DNA of 64,000 nucleotides from Variovorax sp. OV329 (GCF_900114785.1 NZ_FOUG01000007.1:287624-351623), one strand, 5' to 3'; shown: positions 18,674-27,832, counted from the stretch's first letter. The notes: generated by a model from the sequence alone, not told the origin. A program made the numbers and translations.

Positions 18674-20110
18674 ATGCAATCCAACCCGCAGGAAGTCGAC
18701 CGGCTGAGCGCCGCAACCCGGCTGGCCGACGCCCTCGCCTTGCAGCGCGCCGCCTACATGGCCCGCCCGGTGCCCGACATGGCCGAGCGCAGGCGCGACC
18801 TGCGCACCCTGCAGCGCTTCGTGCGCGAGCACAAGGAGGCGCTGTGCGCTGCCATCAGCGCCGACTACGGCAACCGCTCCCGGCACGAGACGCTGATGGC
18901 CGAGATCTTTCCCGTGCAGGACGGCATCGGGCATGCCGTGCGCCACCTGCGCCGGTGGATGAAGCCGCAGCGCCGGGGCGTGGACCGCAAGAACTTCCTG
19001 GGCGCGAAGAACGTGGTGATCCCGCAGCCGCTGGGCGTGGTGGGCGTGATCGTCCCGTGGAACTTCCCGCTCAACCTCAGCCTGCTGCCGCTCACCTACA
19101 TCTTCGCGGCGGGCAACCGCGCGATGGTGAAGATGAGCGAGAACTCGCGCAACCTCACCCGCCTGCTGATGGCCGAGATGCCGCGCTACTTTCCGCCCGA
19201 GAAGCTGCAGTTCTTCGAGGAGACCGGCGGTGTGGGCATCGAGTTCTCCAAACTGCCCTTCGACCACCTGCTCTTCACCGGCTCCGGCCAGACCGGCCGC
19301 GCGGTGATGAGCGCCGCGGCGCAGAACCTCTGCCCGGTGACGCTGGAGCTGGGCGGCAAGGCGCCTGCGCTGGTGTGCGACGGCTTTCCGCTGCGCACCG
19401 CCGCCGAGCGCATCCTGTTCGTGAAGTTCATGAACGCCGGCCAGATCTGCACGACGGTGGACCATGCGTGGCTGCCGCAGTCGCAGCTGCAGGCCTTCGT
19501 CGAGCTGGCGCGGGAGATCATGCCCAGGCGCTACGCGAGCCTGGCCACGCCGGACTACACCTCGATCATCGACGAGCACTCCTTCGAGCGCCTGCTGGCC
19601 GCGCTGGATGAAGCGCGCGGGCGCGGCGCGCAGGTGATCCAGCTGATTCCGGGCGAGCCCTTCGACCGCGCCAGCCGAAAGATCGCACCGCACATCGTGC
19701 TGAACGCCCCGGAAGACTGCGCGCTGATGCGCCGGGAGATCTTCGGGCCCATCCTCCCGCTGCGCGGCTACACCTCGCTGGAGCAGGTCATCGAGTCCAT
19801 CAACGCGGGCGACCGGCCGCTGGCCTTCTACCCCTTCAGCCATGACCGCCAGCAGGTGCAGATGCTGCTGGACCGGGTGATGTCCGGCGGGGTGTCGGTG
19901 AACGACGCGCTCTTCCACGTCGCCCAGCACGACCTGCCCTTTGGCGGTGTGGGTGCATCGGGGATGGGGCACTATCACGGCCATGAAGGCTTCATCACCT
20001 TCTCGAAGCTGCGGCCGGTGTTCTACCAGGCGCGCTTCTCGGCGATGAAGTTCCTGGCACCGCCCTACGGCAAGCTGGCCGAGCGGATGCTGGGCTTCCT
20101 CATCCGTTGA
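18674..20110 (+). CDS. calB: Coniferyl-aldehyde dehydrogenase-like enzyme
   Basis: A 478-residue class 3-like aldehyde dehydrogenase. VIVPWNFPLNLSL and the NAD-loop FTGSGQTGRAV are present, as are the general base Glu in VTLELGGKAP and the nucleophile Cys in NAGQICTTVDH (the Thr-Thr after Cys is typical of this group). The short C-terminal hydrophobic FLAPPYGKLAERMLGFLIR resembles coniferyl-aldehyde dehydrogenases, which oxidise coniferyl and other aldehydes. Substrate is inferred from family only. The symbol reflects the family; a generic aldehyde dehydrogenase is possible. Confidence 0.8.
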   Translation: MQSNPQEVDRLSAATRLADALALQRAAYMARPVPDMAERRRDLRTLQRFVREHKEALCAAISADYGNRSRHETLMAEIFPVQDGIGHAVRHLRRWMKPQRRGVDRKNFLGAKNVVIPQPLGVVGVIVPWNFPLNLSLLPLTYIFAAGNRAMVKMSENSRNLTRLLMAEMPRYFPPEKLQFFEETGGVGIEFSKLPFDHLLFTGSGQTGRAVMSAAAQNLCPVTLELGGKAPALVCDGFPLRTAAERILFVKFMNAGQICTTVDHAWLPQSQLQAFVELAREIMPRRYASLATPDYTSIIDEHSFERLLAALDEARGRGAQVIQLIPGEPFDRASRKIAPHIVLNAPEDCALMRREIFGPILPLRGYTSLEQVIESINAGDRPLAFYPFSHDRQQVQMLLDRVMSGGVSVNDALFHVAQHDLPFGGVGASGMGHYHGHEGFITFSKLRPVFYQARFSAMKFLAPPYGKLAERMLGFLIR

Positions 20111-20140
20111 ACGAAACTCACCCATCAGGAGAACAGCAGC

Positions 20141-20653
20141 ATGAGCACCACCACCGAAACGGCCATCCTTGCAGGCGGATGCTTCTGGGGCATGCAGGAA
20201 TTGCTGCGCAACCACCCCGGCGTGGTGAGCAGCCGCGTGGGCTACAGCGGCGGCGACGTGGCCAACGCCACCTACCGCAACCACGGCACGCATGCCGAGG
20301 CGATCGAGATCGTGTTCGATCCCGCCCGGCTGAGCTTTCGCCAGCTGCTGGAATTCTTCTTCCAGATCCACGACCCCACGACGCGCGACCGCCAGGGCAA
20401 CGACCGTGGCGCCTCCTACCGTTCGGGCATCTACTACACCAGCGAGGAACAGCGGCAGGTTGCGCTGGACACCATCGCCGACGTGGACGCCTCGGGCCTG
20501 TGGCCGGGCAAGGTGGTGACCGAAGTGAAGCCTGCCGGCCCCTTCTGGAATGCCGAGCCGGAGCATCAGGACTACCTGCAGCGCTACCCCGAGGGCTACA
20601 CCTGCCACTGGGTGCGGCCGAACTGGACGCTGCCGCGTCGCGCCGTCGCCTGA
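20141..20653 (+). CDS. msrA: Peptide methionine sulfoxide reductase A
   Basis: A 170-residue protein with the catalytic [12 protein letters not shown] near the N-terminus, [12 protein letters not shown], the [28 protein letters not shown] block, and [23 protein letters not shown]. It reduces methionine-S-sulfoxide in proteins. It lies 30 bp after the aldehyde dehydrogenase, so both may be in an oxidative or aldehyde stress operon. Confidence 0.95.
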   Translation: MSTTTETAILAGGCFWGMQELLRNHPGVVSSRVGYSGGDVANATYRNHGTHAEAIEIVFDPARLSFRQLLEFFFQIHDPTTRDRQGNDRGASYRSGIYYTSEEQRQVALDTIADVDASGLWPGKVVTEVKPAGPFWNAEPEHQDYLQRYPEGYTCHWVRPNWTLPRRAVA

Positions 20654-20686
20654 TTCCGCTCCCGCCCGGCCCCTGGCGAGCGGCGC

Positions 20687-21112
20687 TCAGGCCAGCTGCC
20701 GGATGCGCTCCGCCCAGTCGGCCACGCCGCGCGCGATGTCCGCGTAGGCCGTCTCGAAGGCGGCGCGGGGCATGCGGAAGGGATCGGCAACGTCCTGCGT
20801 CCCCAGTCGGAACACCTTGCCACGCACCTGCGGGTAGCGGCGCTCCAGTTCGGTTCGCTGGTGCTGCTCCATCACCAGGATCAGTTCGGCGTGCTGGCAC
20901 ATCAGGCTGCTCACCTGCTGGGCGCGGTGTGCGCTGAGGTCCATGCCCTGCTCGGCTGCCAGCGCCACCGACAACGGATCAGCCGGCTCGCCGACCAGGG
21001 CGCCGAGTCCTGCGGACCACACCATCTTCTCCGGAAACTCGCGCGCCAGAAGCACCTGGGCCAGGGGGCTGCGGCAGATGTTTCCGATGCAAAGGGTGAG
21101 GATGCGCTGCAT
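20687..21112 (-). CDS. Low-molecular-weight protein-tyrosine phosphatase
   Basis: A 141-residue protein with the P-loop CIGNICRSP (residues 8-16) starting MQRILTLC, and the general acid in VADPFRMP near residue 110. These enzymes remove phosphate from tyrosine; bacterial members often act on exopolysaccharide tyrosine kinases, but no capsule genes are nearby. It is convergent with msrA. Confidence 0.9.
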   Translation of the reverse strand: MQRILTLCIGNICRSPLAQVLLAREFPEKMVWSAGLGALVGEPADPLSVALAAEQGMDLSAHRAQQVSSLMCQHAELILVMEQHQRTELERRYPQVRGKVFRLGTQDVADPFRMPRAAFETAYADIARGVADWAERIRQLA

Positions 21113-21232
21113 GAGGGCTCACAGTGTAGAGCCCATGCGAGCCTGCATTTCCGACGGCCCGGCTTTCCCTGGCCACGGCGCTTGCGGCGGAGGTTGGGCG
21201 CTGCTCCGGATGGGCCCAGTCCTCGCCTCGGA

Positions 21233-21424
21233 TCACGAAGGACCCGGGCCGCCCGGCTCGCCGGACTCCTTGTCCTGCTCCGCCTTCTTGCGGCCCAGGT
21301 CCTTCATCATCTCTTCACCAACCTTGTCGCGGCCGTCGCTGGGCACGGACTCTTCCTGGGTGATTTCCGGCTCTTCGTTCACCGGCCCGTCGGGCGGGCT
21401 TCCTTTGGGCGTGGGGGTTCTCAT
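21233..21424 (-). CDS. Small acidic hydrophilic protein (63 aa)
   Basis: Begins MRTPTPKGSPPDGPVNEEPE and is rich in Pro, Glu, Lys and Gly with no hydrophobic core, so it is probably disordered. The ATG at 21424 is preceded by AGGAGA at ideal spacing, the main evidence that it is expressed. No family recognised. Confidence 0.55.
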   Translation of the reverse strand: MRTPTPKGSPPDGPVNEEPEITQEESVPSDGRDKVGEEMMKDLGRKKAEQDKESGEPGGPGPS

Positions 21425-21603
21425 GCTATCTCCTGGGTGTCGCAATGAAACCCATGCTCGCGCCCGCAGCGCGCGAGCTGTAGCGTCCTTTGGCCCGAAC
21501 GGCCGTCGGCCCTGGCCGACACGGAACATTCGCCCTCCCTGGCGCACATTCAAAATATCAGGTGTTACCACCGCACCATCACAGGAAGGCGCCGCCAACG
21601 CAG

Positions 21604-22287
21604 CTACGCCATGTCGCCCGGCACCGCCGCGTAGGCCAGCGCGTAGGTGCCGCGCCACATGCCGGGCTGCGCGCCCATCGCCACCAGCGCCGCATCGTCC
21701 AGCGTGGACCGGGACAGCACCTGCAGCTGCGCTGCGTCGAAGCCGCAGGCCACCAGCACCCAGTCGGCCACGCGGTCCGACAGGCCGCGGATGCGCTGCT
21801 CTTCGGTGGGCGCGATGGGCGGCGCCTCGTGGCGCAGCAGGTGCAAGCCTGCGAGGCCCGGCTGCATCGCCGTTTCTTCCCCAAGCGAGCGCAACGCGGC
21901 CCGCAATTCATCGGCACGACCCGCCGCGGGCGACAAGCGAATGGTCAGCGCCTGTCGCGCCGTCGTGCCGCCGCGGCTCTCCAGCACGCGGCACTGGCTG
22001 CGCACCATGTTCCTGTGATGCGGCATCAGGCGCTGCGACCAGGGCGTGGGCGCGTTGAGCCGAGCCAGGTAGGCGGGCGAGCCCAGCACGGCATGGTCTT
22101 CCAGTTCGTACATCACGAACACGCCCTCGCCACCGTCGGCGCCGGTCCAGCGGCTGGCACGGCGGAAGCCGGGAATGCCCAGTCGCTCCGGGAAGTGCTC
22201 GTGCGCATGCCAGTGCTCGAAGTCGGCGCGCGCCTCGGGCGCCATGTCCCACCACATGGCCAAAGCGGCCCTGCCAAGAAGCGCCAT
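21604..22287 (-). CDS. Hypothetical protein with dimeric alpha/beta-barrel (EthD/DUF4286-like) features
   Basis: A 227-residue soluble protein: WWDMAPEARADFEHWHAHEHFPERLGIPGFRRASRW near the N-terminus is a ferredoxin-like half typical of EthD/DUF4286 proteins, and a second half has a weaker copy. It starts 2 bp after the stop of the DctP-type binding protein, so both are one transcript. A degradative role for the DctP ligand is possible but not shown. Confidence 0.65.
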   Translation of the reverse strand: MALLGRAALAMWWDMAPEARADFEHWHAHEHFPERLGIPGFRRASRWTGADGGEGVFVMYELEDHAVLGSPAYLARLNAPTPWSQRLMPHHRNMVRSQCRVLESRGGTTARQALTIRLSPAAGRADELRAALRSLGEETAMQPGLAGLHLLRHEAPPIAPTEEQRIRGLSDRVADWVLVACGFDAAQLQVLSRSTLDDAALVAMGAQPGMWRGTYALAYAAVPGDMA

Positions 22288-22289
22288 GC

Positions 22290-23321
22290 CTACTTCGCCG
22301 CCGCACGCAGGCGCGCGAGTTCGGCCGATACCTGCTGCACCACCGGCTCGCCCACCTCGCGGCTGAACTTGTCGGTGACCGGCTGCACCTTCTGGCGCAG
22401 GCGGGCGATTTCGGGCGCGCTCACCTCGTTGACCTGCATGCTCTTCTTCAGCGCATCGACCGATTCGGTCTCCTTCTGCAGCGTGGCCTTGCGCTCCTCG
22501 GCCTTCGCCTCGTCAGCGGCCTCGCGGATGATCCGGCGCTCCGCCTCGGACATGCCGTCCCAGGTCTTCTTGCTCATCAGGAAAGGCATGCCGGTGTAGA
22601 CGTGGCGCGTGAGCGAGAGGTACTTCTGCACCTCGGCGAACTTGGCCGACTCGATCACCGCCACCGGGTTGTCCTGCCCGTCGATGGCGCGCGACTCCAG
22701 CGCACCGTACACCTCGCCGAAGGTCATGGGTACCGGGTTGGCGCCCAGGGTGGTGAACAGGTCGATGAAGATCGGCGAGGCGATCACGCGGATCTTCAGG
22801 CCCTGGATGTCCTCGGCCTTGGTGATGGGCCGCTTGCTGTTGGTGATGTGCCTGAAGCCGAGGTCCCAGATGCCCAGGCCGACGACGCCGCTGTTCGCCA
22901 GGTCGCCCAGCATCTTCGTGCCCACCGGGCCGTCTGCAATGGCATAAGCCTCCTGCGCGCTGTTGAACAGGAAAGGCAGGTCGAAGACCATGAACTGCTT
23001 GTCGATGGAAGCCACCAGGCCGGTCGCCATCGACGTGAAGTCCAGCGTGCCGCCGCGCACCGCGGACAGGTTCTGCGGATCGCTGCCCAGCACCGCGTTG
23101 GGGAACAGGGTGACCTTCATCTTGCCGCCGCTCTTGCTCGCCACGGCGTCGGCGAACTTCTGCGCGCCGGTGCCCAGCGGATGGTCCTTGGCCAGGCTGA
23201 AGGCGAAGCGCAGGTTGCGCTCCTTCACGTCCTGCGCGTGAACGGCCGGCGTGATGCCCAGCAGGGTGGCGGCGCCCAGGGCCGCGACCAGCGCGCGGCG
23301 CAGCGGATGGATGGTGCTCAT
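22290..23321 (-). CDS. TRAP transporter solute-binding protein, DctP family
   Basis: A 343-residue periplasmic protein with a signal peptide ending AVHAQ. DctP motifs are present: LRFAFSLAKDHPLGTGAQKFADAV, NAVLGSDPQNLSAVRGGTLDF, the GLKIRVIASPIF ligand arm and GEVYGALESRAIDGQDNPV. GAAGGAGACAC precedes the ATG. Known partners (DctQ and DctM membrane proteins) are absent here, so it is an orphan binding protein that must use a distant transporter or act as a sensor. The divergent IclR gene probably controls it. Confidence 0.9.
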   Translation of the reverse strand: MSTIHPLRRALVAALGAATLLGITPAVHAQDVKERNLRFAFSLAKDHPLGTGAQKFADAVASKSGGKMKVTLFPNAVLGSDPQNLSAVRGGTLDFTSMATGLVASIDKQFMVFDLPFLFNSAQEAYAIADGPVGTKMLGDLANSGVVGLGIWDLGFRHITNSKRPITKAEDIQGLKIRVIASPIFIDLFTTLGANPVPMTFGEVYGALESRAIDGQDNPVAVIESAKFAEVQKYLSLTRHVYTGMPFLMSKKTWDGMSEAERRIIREAADEAKAEERKATLQKETESVDALKKSMQVNEVSAPEIARLRQKVQPVTDKFSREVGEPVVQQVSAELARLRAAAK

Positions 23322-23385
23322 GTGTCTCCTTCGATTGTGGATGGCGAGGCGGCCGATGAAGGTCGCGCGGTCGGCATCCTGGCCT

Positions 23386-23430
23386 AAAGTTGAAAGACAT
23401 TCAACTTTTTGATAACTTTCAACTTTTGAA
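23386..23430. promoter_or_regulatory. Operator between dctP-like and iclR-like genes
   Basis: AAAGTTGAA (23386-23394) and TTCAACTTT (23400-23408) form a perfect 9-bp inverted repeat with a 5-nt spacer, and TTCAACTTT recurs at 23418-23426 in the same direction, 18 bp further on. It lies between divergent genes and just upstream of the chosen IclR start, as expected for an IclR dimer-of-dimers site. Confidence 0.75.
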
Positions 23431-23449
23431 CACGGCGAGACAACGGGTT

Positions 23450-24292
23450 ATGAGTGGCGCTCTCGAAAAATCATTGGCGATCCTGGAGTACCTGGTCGAC
23501 TTTCCGGACGGTGCAGCGCTGGTCCAGATCGCCACCGACCTCAACCAGTTGCGCAGCGGCTGCCACCGCACGTTGCAGGAGTTGATCGGCTACGGCTACG
23601 TGCGCCAGTTGCCCCAGCGCGGCGACTACGCGCTCACCACCAAGATGGCCTCGATGGGCCTGAGCTTCCTGGGCAAGTCGGGCGTGGTGGACATCGCGCA
23701 GCCGGTCATCCACAGGCTGGCGCAGGCCACGGAGGAACTGGTTCGCCTGGCCATCGTGGACGGCGAGCGCCTGACGCTGGTGGCCAAGGCGCAGGGCGCA
23801 CGCTCGGGCCTGCTGTACGACCCCGACATGGGCATCGACCTGCGCCTGTCGTGCAGCGCGGCGGGCCAGGCCTGGCTCATGACCTTGCCGGAAGACGTGG
23901 CGATCGCCTACGTGAGCCGCCAGGGCATCGGCCACCCGCGCAACTTCGGCCCCAACGCGCCCACCTCGGTGAAGGCGCTCCTGAAGATGCTGGAGGAGCA
24001 CCGCAAGCGGCGCTTCAGCATCATCGAGGAGGCCTATGCCCCCGGCATGAGCTCCATGGCCGCGCCGATACAGCGCGCCGGCGAGCCGGCCACCGGCGTG
24101 CTGGTGATCGCGGGGCCCTCGTCACGGCTGACGCTGCAGCGCATGCAGCAGTTCGGCCCGCAGATCCTGGCGGCCGCCGACGAACTGGCGGTGACGGGCA
24201 ACGCCTCCCCCCTGTTGAAGTCCGCCAACGTGGGGACCTGGGGCAACGTGACGGACAAGCCCCGGCGCAGCGCGCGGCGCGCCAGGGCTTGA
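23450..24292 (+). CDS. IclR family transcriptional regulator
   Basis: A 280-residue regulator. The N-terminal winged helix (SGALEKSLAILEYLVDFPDGAALVQIATDLN, then CHRTLQELIGYGYVRQ) is followed by the IclR effector domain with a SCSAAGQAWL segment, and the tail is basic. The ATG at 23450 is chosen because the operator-like repeats occupy 23386-23430, so an in-frame start at 23390 would put them in coding sequence. It is divergent from the DctP-type gene and is the likely regulator of it. Confidence 0.9.
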   Translation: MSGALEKSLAILEYLVDFPDGAALVQIATDLNQLRSGCHRTLQELIGYGYVRQLPQRGDYALTTKMASMGLSFLGKSGVVDIAQPVIHRLAQATEELVRLAIVDGERLTLVAKAQGARSGLLYDPDMGIDLRLSCSAAGQAWLMTLPEDVAIAYVSRQGIGHPRNFGPNAPTSVKALLKMLEEHRKRRFSIIEEAYAPGMSSMAAPIQRAGEPATGVLVIAGPSSRLTLQRMQQFGPQILAAADELAVTGNASPLLKSANVGTWGNVTDKPRRSARRARA

Positions 24293-24329
24293 TGCGCAGG
24301 CCGCGCGATGCGGCCCCTGAACTGCACCG

Positions 24330-26075
24330 CTACTGGCAGGCGAAGTTCTCGGCCAGCTCGATGCTGCCGCTGCCCTTGTAGCGCGCCACCTTCGGGTAGG
24401 CACACAGCGGCCGGCTGCGGTCCGCCGCCCAGGTCGCGGGGACGTCGGTGTTGGCACCTGCGGCATTGCCCGTACCGCGCGCCGTCGCCACGACCGAGTC
24501 GGCGGCAACACCCTTCTCCACCCAGTTCACCAGCGGCGTGAGCATGTCGAACTGGTCGGTGGCGGGGCCGCCGCTGCAGTGGTTCATGCCGGGCACCTGG
24601 TAGTACCGCGCGAAGTTGCTTGCGCTGCCCCCGTTGGCCGCGGCCAGTTCCTCGTACCAGCGCTTGGTGTCGTCGCTGGAGAAGATCGGGTCGCTGGTGC
24701 CGTGGTAGGCCATGACCTTGGCGCCGCGCTTCTTCAGGCGGCTGAGGTCGCTGGGGTTGGGCGGCGTCATGAAGGACAGCGAGTTCTCGGTGTAGGTCGC
24801 GTTGGTGGACGTGATCTTCGCGAGGATCGAGTCGATGTTGGCCGTGAGGGTGAAGGTGGCGCCGACGAAGCCTGCCTGCGCCTCCGGGGGCACCTGCCAG
24901 ATGAAGCCCACTGCGCCCGAATCGAGGTTGAGCGAGTTGCTGAACTTCCAAGCGGCCCAGCCGTTGGTGCCCAGGCCGGCGTCGAAGGGGAAACTGGAAT
25001 AGAACTTCCTGCCCCCGCCGTCGACCGCACCCGCGAACAGTTGGCCGATTCGCTGCTTCTGGTCCGCGCTCAGGCAGGTGCCATCGCGAGACGTCGCGCA
25101 AGTTGGAACGTCGCGGTCCAGGTTGAACGCGGCCTGGCAGGCGCTCACGTCCTGCACCAGGCCATCGGCAGCACCGTCCAGGGCATCGCATTTGGCCAGC
25201 ACGGCCTGCGAGACCAGCGTGCGCTCAGCCTGCGTGAAGCCGGTGCCCGGACTGCCCGGCGTCGTCGCCACGGCGTTGTAGTTCTGCGCGCCCACGATGT
25301 TGGCCGCGGCGGCCAGCGGAAGCCGGAAGCCCGGGTCTCCCACCAGGAAGCCGTCGTAGTCGTCCGGATAGCGTGACATGGCCACCATCGTGTGGCGTCC
25401 ACCGTTCGAGCATCCGCCGAAGTAGGAACGGTCCGGGCCTTTGCCGTAGGCCGAGGCGATCAGCGCCTTGGCCATGGGCGTGAGCTTGGCCACGGCCTGG
25501 TAGCCATAGTCCAGCCGCGCCTGCGGATCGAGGCCGAAGAAGGGCGTCGGCGCCGAGTGGCCGGCGTCGGAGCTGATCACGGCAAAGCCCATGGCGAGTG
25601 CATTGTTCAGCGGCCCGCCACCGCCCACCGGCCCCGTGGCAGTCGCGACGCTGCCATCCACGCCGCCATTCGCCTGGTAGAAGAATCGGCCGTTCCAGTT
25701 CTGCGGAAGGCGCATCTCGAAGCCGACCGCGTAGTTCTGGCCGTCGACGGCACTGGTGCGCTGGTACATCGAGCCCCTCACCTGGCAGTGCGCTGGCACG
25801 GCCTTGCCCGCCACCGTCAGCGTGCCGGCAGCGATCGGCGTGGCGGCAGTGAGGGTGGTGTTGGCGAAGGTGAAGCCGGCCAGTGCCGCGCAGTCACCGA
25901 GGGTCGCGCCAGTGGCTGCGCCAAGTACCGGCAGCGTTTCTGCCGGCGGCGTGGTGTCCACCGGAGGACTCCCGCCGGACGCCGGCGGCGGCGTACTGGC
26001 GGAACCGCCGCCACTGCCGCCACCACAGGCGGAAAGCAGCGCGGCAACAAGGACCAAGGATGCAGAGGCTTTCAA
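24330..26075 (-). CDS. Tannase/feruloyl-esterase family lipoprotein
   Basis: A 581-residue esterase. A lipoprotein signal peptide (SLVLVAALLSACGGG; lipobox LLSAC) is followed by a Gly/Ser/Pro-rich linker, then the tannase domain with the nucleophile in YFGGCSNGGRHTM, the Asp in YHGTSDPIFS and the His in GMNHCSGGPATDQF. The paired Cys flanking Ser and His is typical of the family. It hydrolyses gallate or feruloyl-type esters outside the cytoplasm. I prefer the TTG start at 26075, which has AAGGAG 7 nt upstream, over an ATG at 26111. It converges with the IclR gene and diverges from the MarR gene. Confidence 0.87.
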   Translation of the reverse strand: MKASASLVLVAALLSACGGGSGGGSASTPPPASGGSPPVDTTPPAETLPVLGAATGATLGDCAALAGFTFANTTLTAATPIAAGTLTVAGKAVPAHCQVRGSMYQRTSAVDGQNYAVGFEMRLPQNWNGRFFYQANGGVDGSVATATGPVGGGGPLNNALAMGFAVISSDAGHSAPTPFFGLDPQARLDYGYQAVAKLTPMAKALIASAYGKGPDRSYFGGCSNGGRHTMVAMSRYPDDYDGFLVGDPGFRLPLAAAANIVGAQNYNAVATTPGSPGTGFTQAERTLVSQAVLAKCDALDGAADGLVQDVSACQAAFNLDRDVPTCATSRDGTCLSADQKQRIGQLFAGAVDGGGRKFYSSFPFDAGLGTNGWAAWKFSNSLNLDSGAVGFIWQVPPEAQAGFVGATFTLTANIDSILAKITSTNATYTENSLSFMTPPNPSDLSRLKKRGAKVMAYHGTSDPIFSSDDTKRWYEELAAANGGSASNFARYYQVPGMNHCSGGPATDQFDMLTPLVNWVEKGVAADSVVATARGTGNAAGANTDVPATWAADRSRPLCAYPKVARYKGSGSIELAENFACQ

Positions 26076-26136
26076 TCGGTGTCTCCTTCTGGCGCATCTG
26101 AACGGCACCATCTCTGCATCATCTACTTAACTATAT

Positions 26137-26216
26137 TAAATAACTATTTATCGTTTTCCACTACTGTAAATGCGCTAACACTGGATCGATGGCTTCCATT
26201 TGATTCATTCAATGAA
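26137..26216. promoter_or_regulatory. AT-rich divergent promoter with two palindromes (tannase/marR)
   Basis: In the region between the tannase-family gene and the MarR gene, TAAATA (26137-26142) and TATTTA (26145-26150) form a 2-nt-spaced palindrome, and TTCATT (26204-26209) with AATGAA (26211-26216) forms another. The AT content is far above the surroundings. These are candidate MarR operators controlling both directions. Confidence 0.55.
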
Positions 26217-26243
26217 GTACATGCGCTGCACGACAATCCACAC

Positions 26244-26732
26244 ATGCCCAAGAGCCGCAGCACGCCCACCGACGACGACATCACGCCCAAGGGCCGGCTC
26301 AGCGAGGCCTCGCTGCACATGGTGCTGGGCTACCAGCTGGCGCAGGCGACCATCGTCACCAATGCGGTGTTCGCGCGGCAGGTGGGTGCGCCCTTCGACC
26401 TGCGGCCGGTCGAATACACCGTGCTCGCCCTGATCCACGAGAACCCCGACGTGTCCGCCACGCGCCTGGCCAAGGCACTGGCGGTGACCGCACCCAACAT
26501 CGCCGCCTGGATCGACCGCCTGGAGAAGCGCGGACTGGTGCAGCGGATTCCGCATGCCACCGACCGGCGCGCGCAGCACCTGCGCGCCACGGCGCAGGGC
26601 GCGGCCCTCGCGCGCAAGTCGACCGAGGCGATCCTGGAGGGCGAGCAAGGCACCCTTGCCAGCCTCAGCAAGGGCGAGAGGCTGATCCTGGTGGAGCTGC
26701 TGCACAAGCTGGCGGTCTGCCGCGAGACCTGA
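26244..26732 (+). CDS. MarR family transcriptional regulator
   Basis: A 162-residue winged-helix protein: PVEYTVLALIHENPDVSATRLAKALAVTAPNIAAWIDRLEKRGLVQRIPHATDRRAQHLRATAQG carries the recognition helix and the DRR wing. The start MPKSRSTP at 26244 is the only ATG giving a normal MarR length. Divergent from the tannase-family esterase, so it probably responds to a phenolic acid and represses that gene; the ligand is inference. Confidence 0.88.
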   Translation: MPKSRSTPTDDDITPKGRLSEASLHMVLGYQLAQATIVTNAVFARQVGAPFDLRPVEYTVLALIHENPDVSATRLAKALAVTAPNIAAWIDRLEKRGLVQRIPHATDRRAQHLRATAQGAALARKSTEAILEGEQGTLASLSKGERLILVELLHKLAVCRET

Positions 26733-26808
26733 TCCAACGCGGCCGAGGACAAACGCTCCATCCTCTGGCATCATGTAACACGAAGTCACTACACGACGCC
26801 TTGTGTCC

Positions 26809-27366
26809 ATGATGAAACTCTTCGGCTCCCTGTTCGGCAACGCAACCCCTTCCGTCGCACCGCCCACTGCAGTCCCAGAGCCAGAAGAACAGCCACTTGC
26901 GCACTACCTCGCCCTGGCCATCCGGCGCTCGCGCGTTCTCACGCCCCGTGGAGAAGCTGCGATGTCCGAGTACATCCAGGAGTTCGGCCAGTTGCCCGGT
27001 CAGCCGATGGACGATGCCCGGGTGCGCGTCAAGGGCGCGGCGGATGCCTCGCTGAACATCCGCGCCGCGGAACTGCTGCGTACGCCCTTGTCTCCGCGCC
27101 GCACCCTGACCACCTTCGCGGACGAACTCCACCGAAGCGCGACGCTGCAGAAGGCCCGCCACGACGCCACGCTGCGCATGCGCGAGTTCTGCACCGAGAT
27201 GACTTTGGTGCTGATGGACACCGGGGCCGAATGCGAGTGGTGCCGCGCCAACGAAGGCCAACGCTTCTCCGTGCAGGAAGATCCCAACGAAGTGCTGGCA
27301 CAAAACTGCAGCTGCGCGCCATACCCCTCGGCCACCTTCCATCCGGCCATGAGCGTCGACAACTAG
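26809..27366 (+). CDS. Hypothetical protein with a phage head-morphogenesis-like cysteine segment
   Basis: A 185-residue protein. The first half is helical (HYLALAIRRSRVLTPRGEAAMSEYIQEF); the C-terminal part reads DTGAECEWCRANEGQRFSV followed by NCSCAPYPSATFHP, a CxxC..CxC arrangement reminiscent of the C-terminal segment of phage Mu F-like minor head proteins. No other phage genes are near. Two start codons (GTG 26803, ATG 26809) are possible and neither has a good ribosome-binding site. It overlaps the convergent PPC gene by 4 bp. Confidence 0.6.
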   Translation: MMKLFGSLFGNATPSVAPPTAVPEPEEQPLAHYLALAIRRSRVLTPRGEAAMSEYIQEFGQLPGQPMDDARVRVKGAADASLNIRAAELLRTPLSPRRTLTTFADELHRSATLQKARHDATLRMREFCTEMTLVLMDTGAECEWCRANEGQRFSVQEDPNEVLAQNCSCAPYPSATFHPAMSVDN

Positions 27367-27797
27367 TCCGGGCCGGGCCGCTCGATCACCAGTTCATCGA
27401 AGCCCGTGCGCGCATCCGGAGCGCGCCCGAAGCGCCAGCCGGGCAGCACGGCCACTAGCACCTCGGCCGTGGTGCGCACGCGGCAGCCGTAGGCCACATG
27501 GCCGCCCTGCACCTGGCCGGCTTCGTCTGCCATGCTCATGTGCAGGTGCGCGCCGCGTGGTGACAGCGAGCCCGACAGCGTGAGCACTTCCAGGTCGCGG
27601 TCGATCAGCGTGGCCTCATCGGCGCCCGCATGGCGAAGCGCCGCAGGACGCAGGCTGCCGATGCCCGCGATCACGAAGGCCGCTTCCCAGCCGTGCGTGG
27701 CGGCCGCCTCCTCCAGCGCACGGCGCAGGTCGTCTCCGGGCGAGAGGCGCAAGGGGTACGCGGCAGGCATGCCGCTCGGGACTTCGTTGTCGGCCAT
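27363..27797 (-). CDS. PPC domain (DUF296) DNA-binding-like protein
   Basis: A 144-residue protein spanning one PPC domain: YPLRLSPGDDLRRALEEAAATHGWEAAFVIAGIGSLRPAALR, ILTLSGSLSPRGAHLHMSMADEAGQVQGGHVAYGCRVRTTAEVLV. Bacterial members form trimers; plant members carry AT-hooks, which are absent here. Function unknown, with metal-binding His in the SPRGAHLHM segment likely. Convergent with the preceding hypothetical gene. Confidence 0.85.
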   Translation of the reverse strand: MADNEVPSGMPAAYPLRLSPGDDLRRALEEAAATHGWEAAFVIAGIGSLRPAALRHAGADEATLIDRDLEVLTLSGSLSPRGAHLHMSMADEAGQVQGGHVAYGCRVRTTAEVLVAVLPGWRFGRAPDARTGFDELVIERPGPD

Positions 27798-27832
27798 GGC
27801 GCGATGATGCCGCAGGCGACGGTGGCGACGCC

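Noticed and set aside
18173..20608. An 811-codon minus-strand frame opposite the aldehyde dehydrogenase and msrA genes
   Set aside because: Antisense shadow of two genes with intact catalytic motifs.
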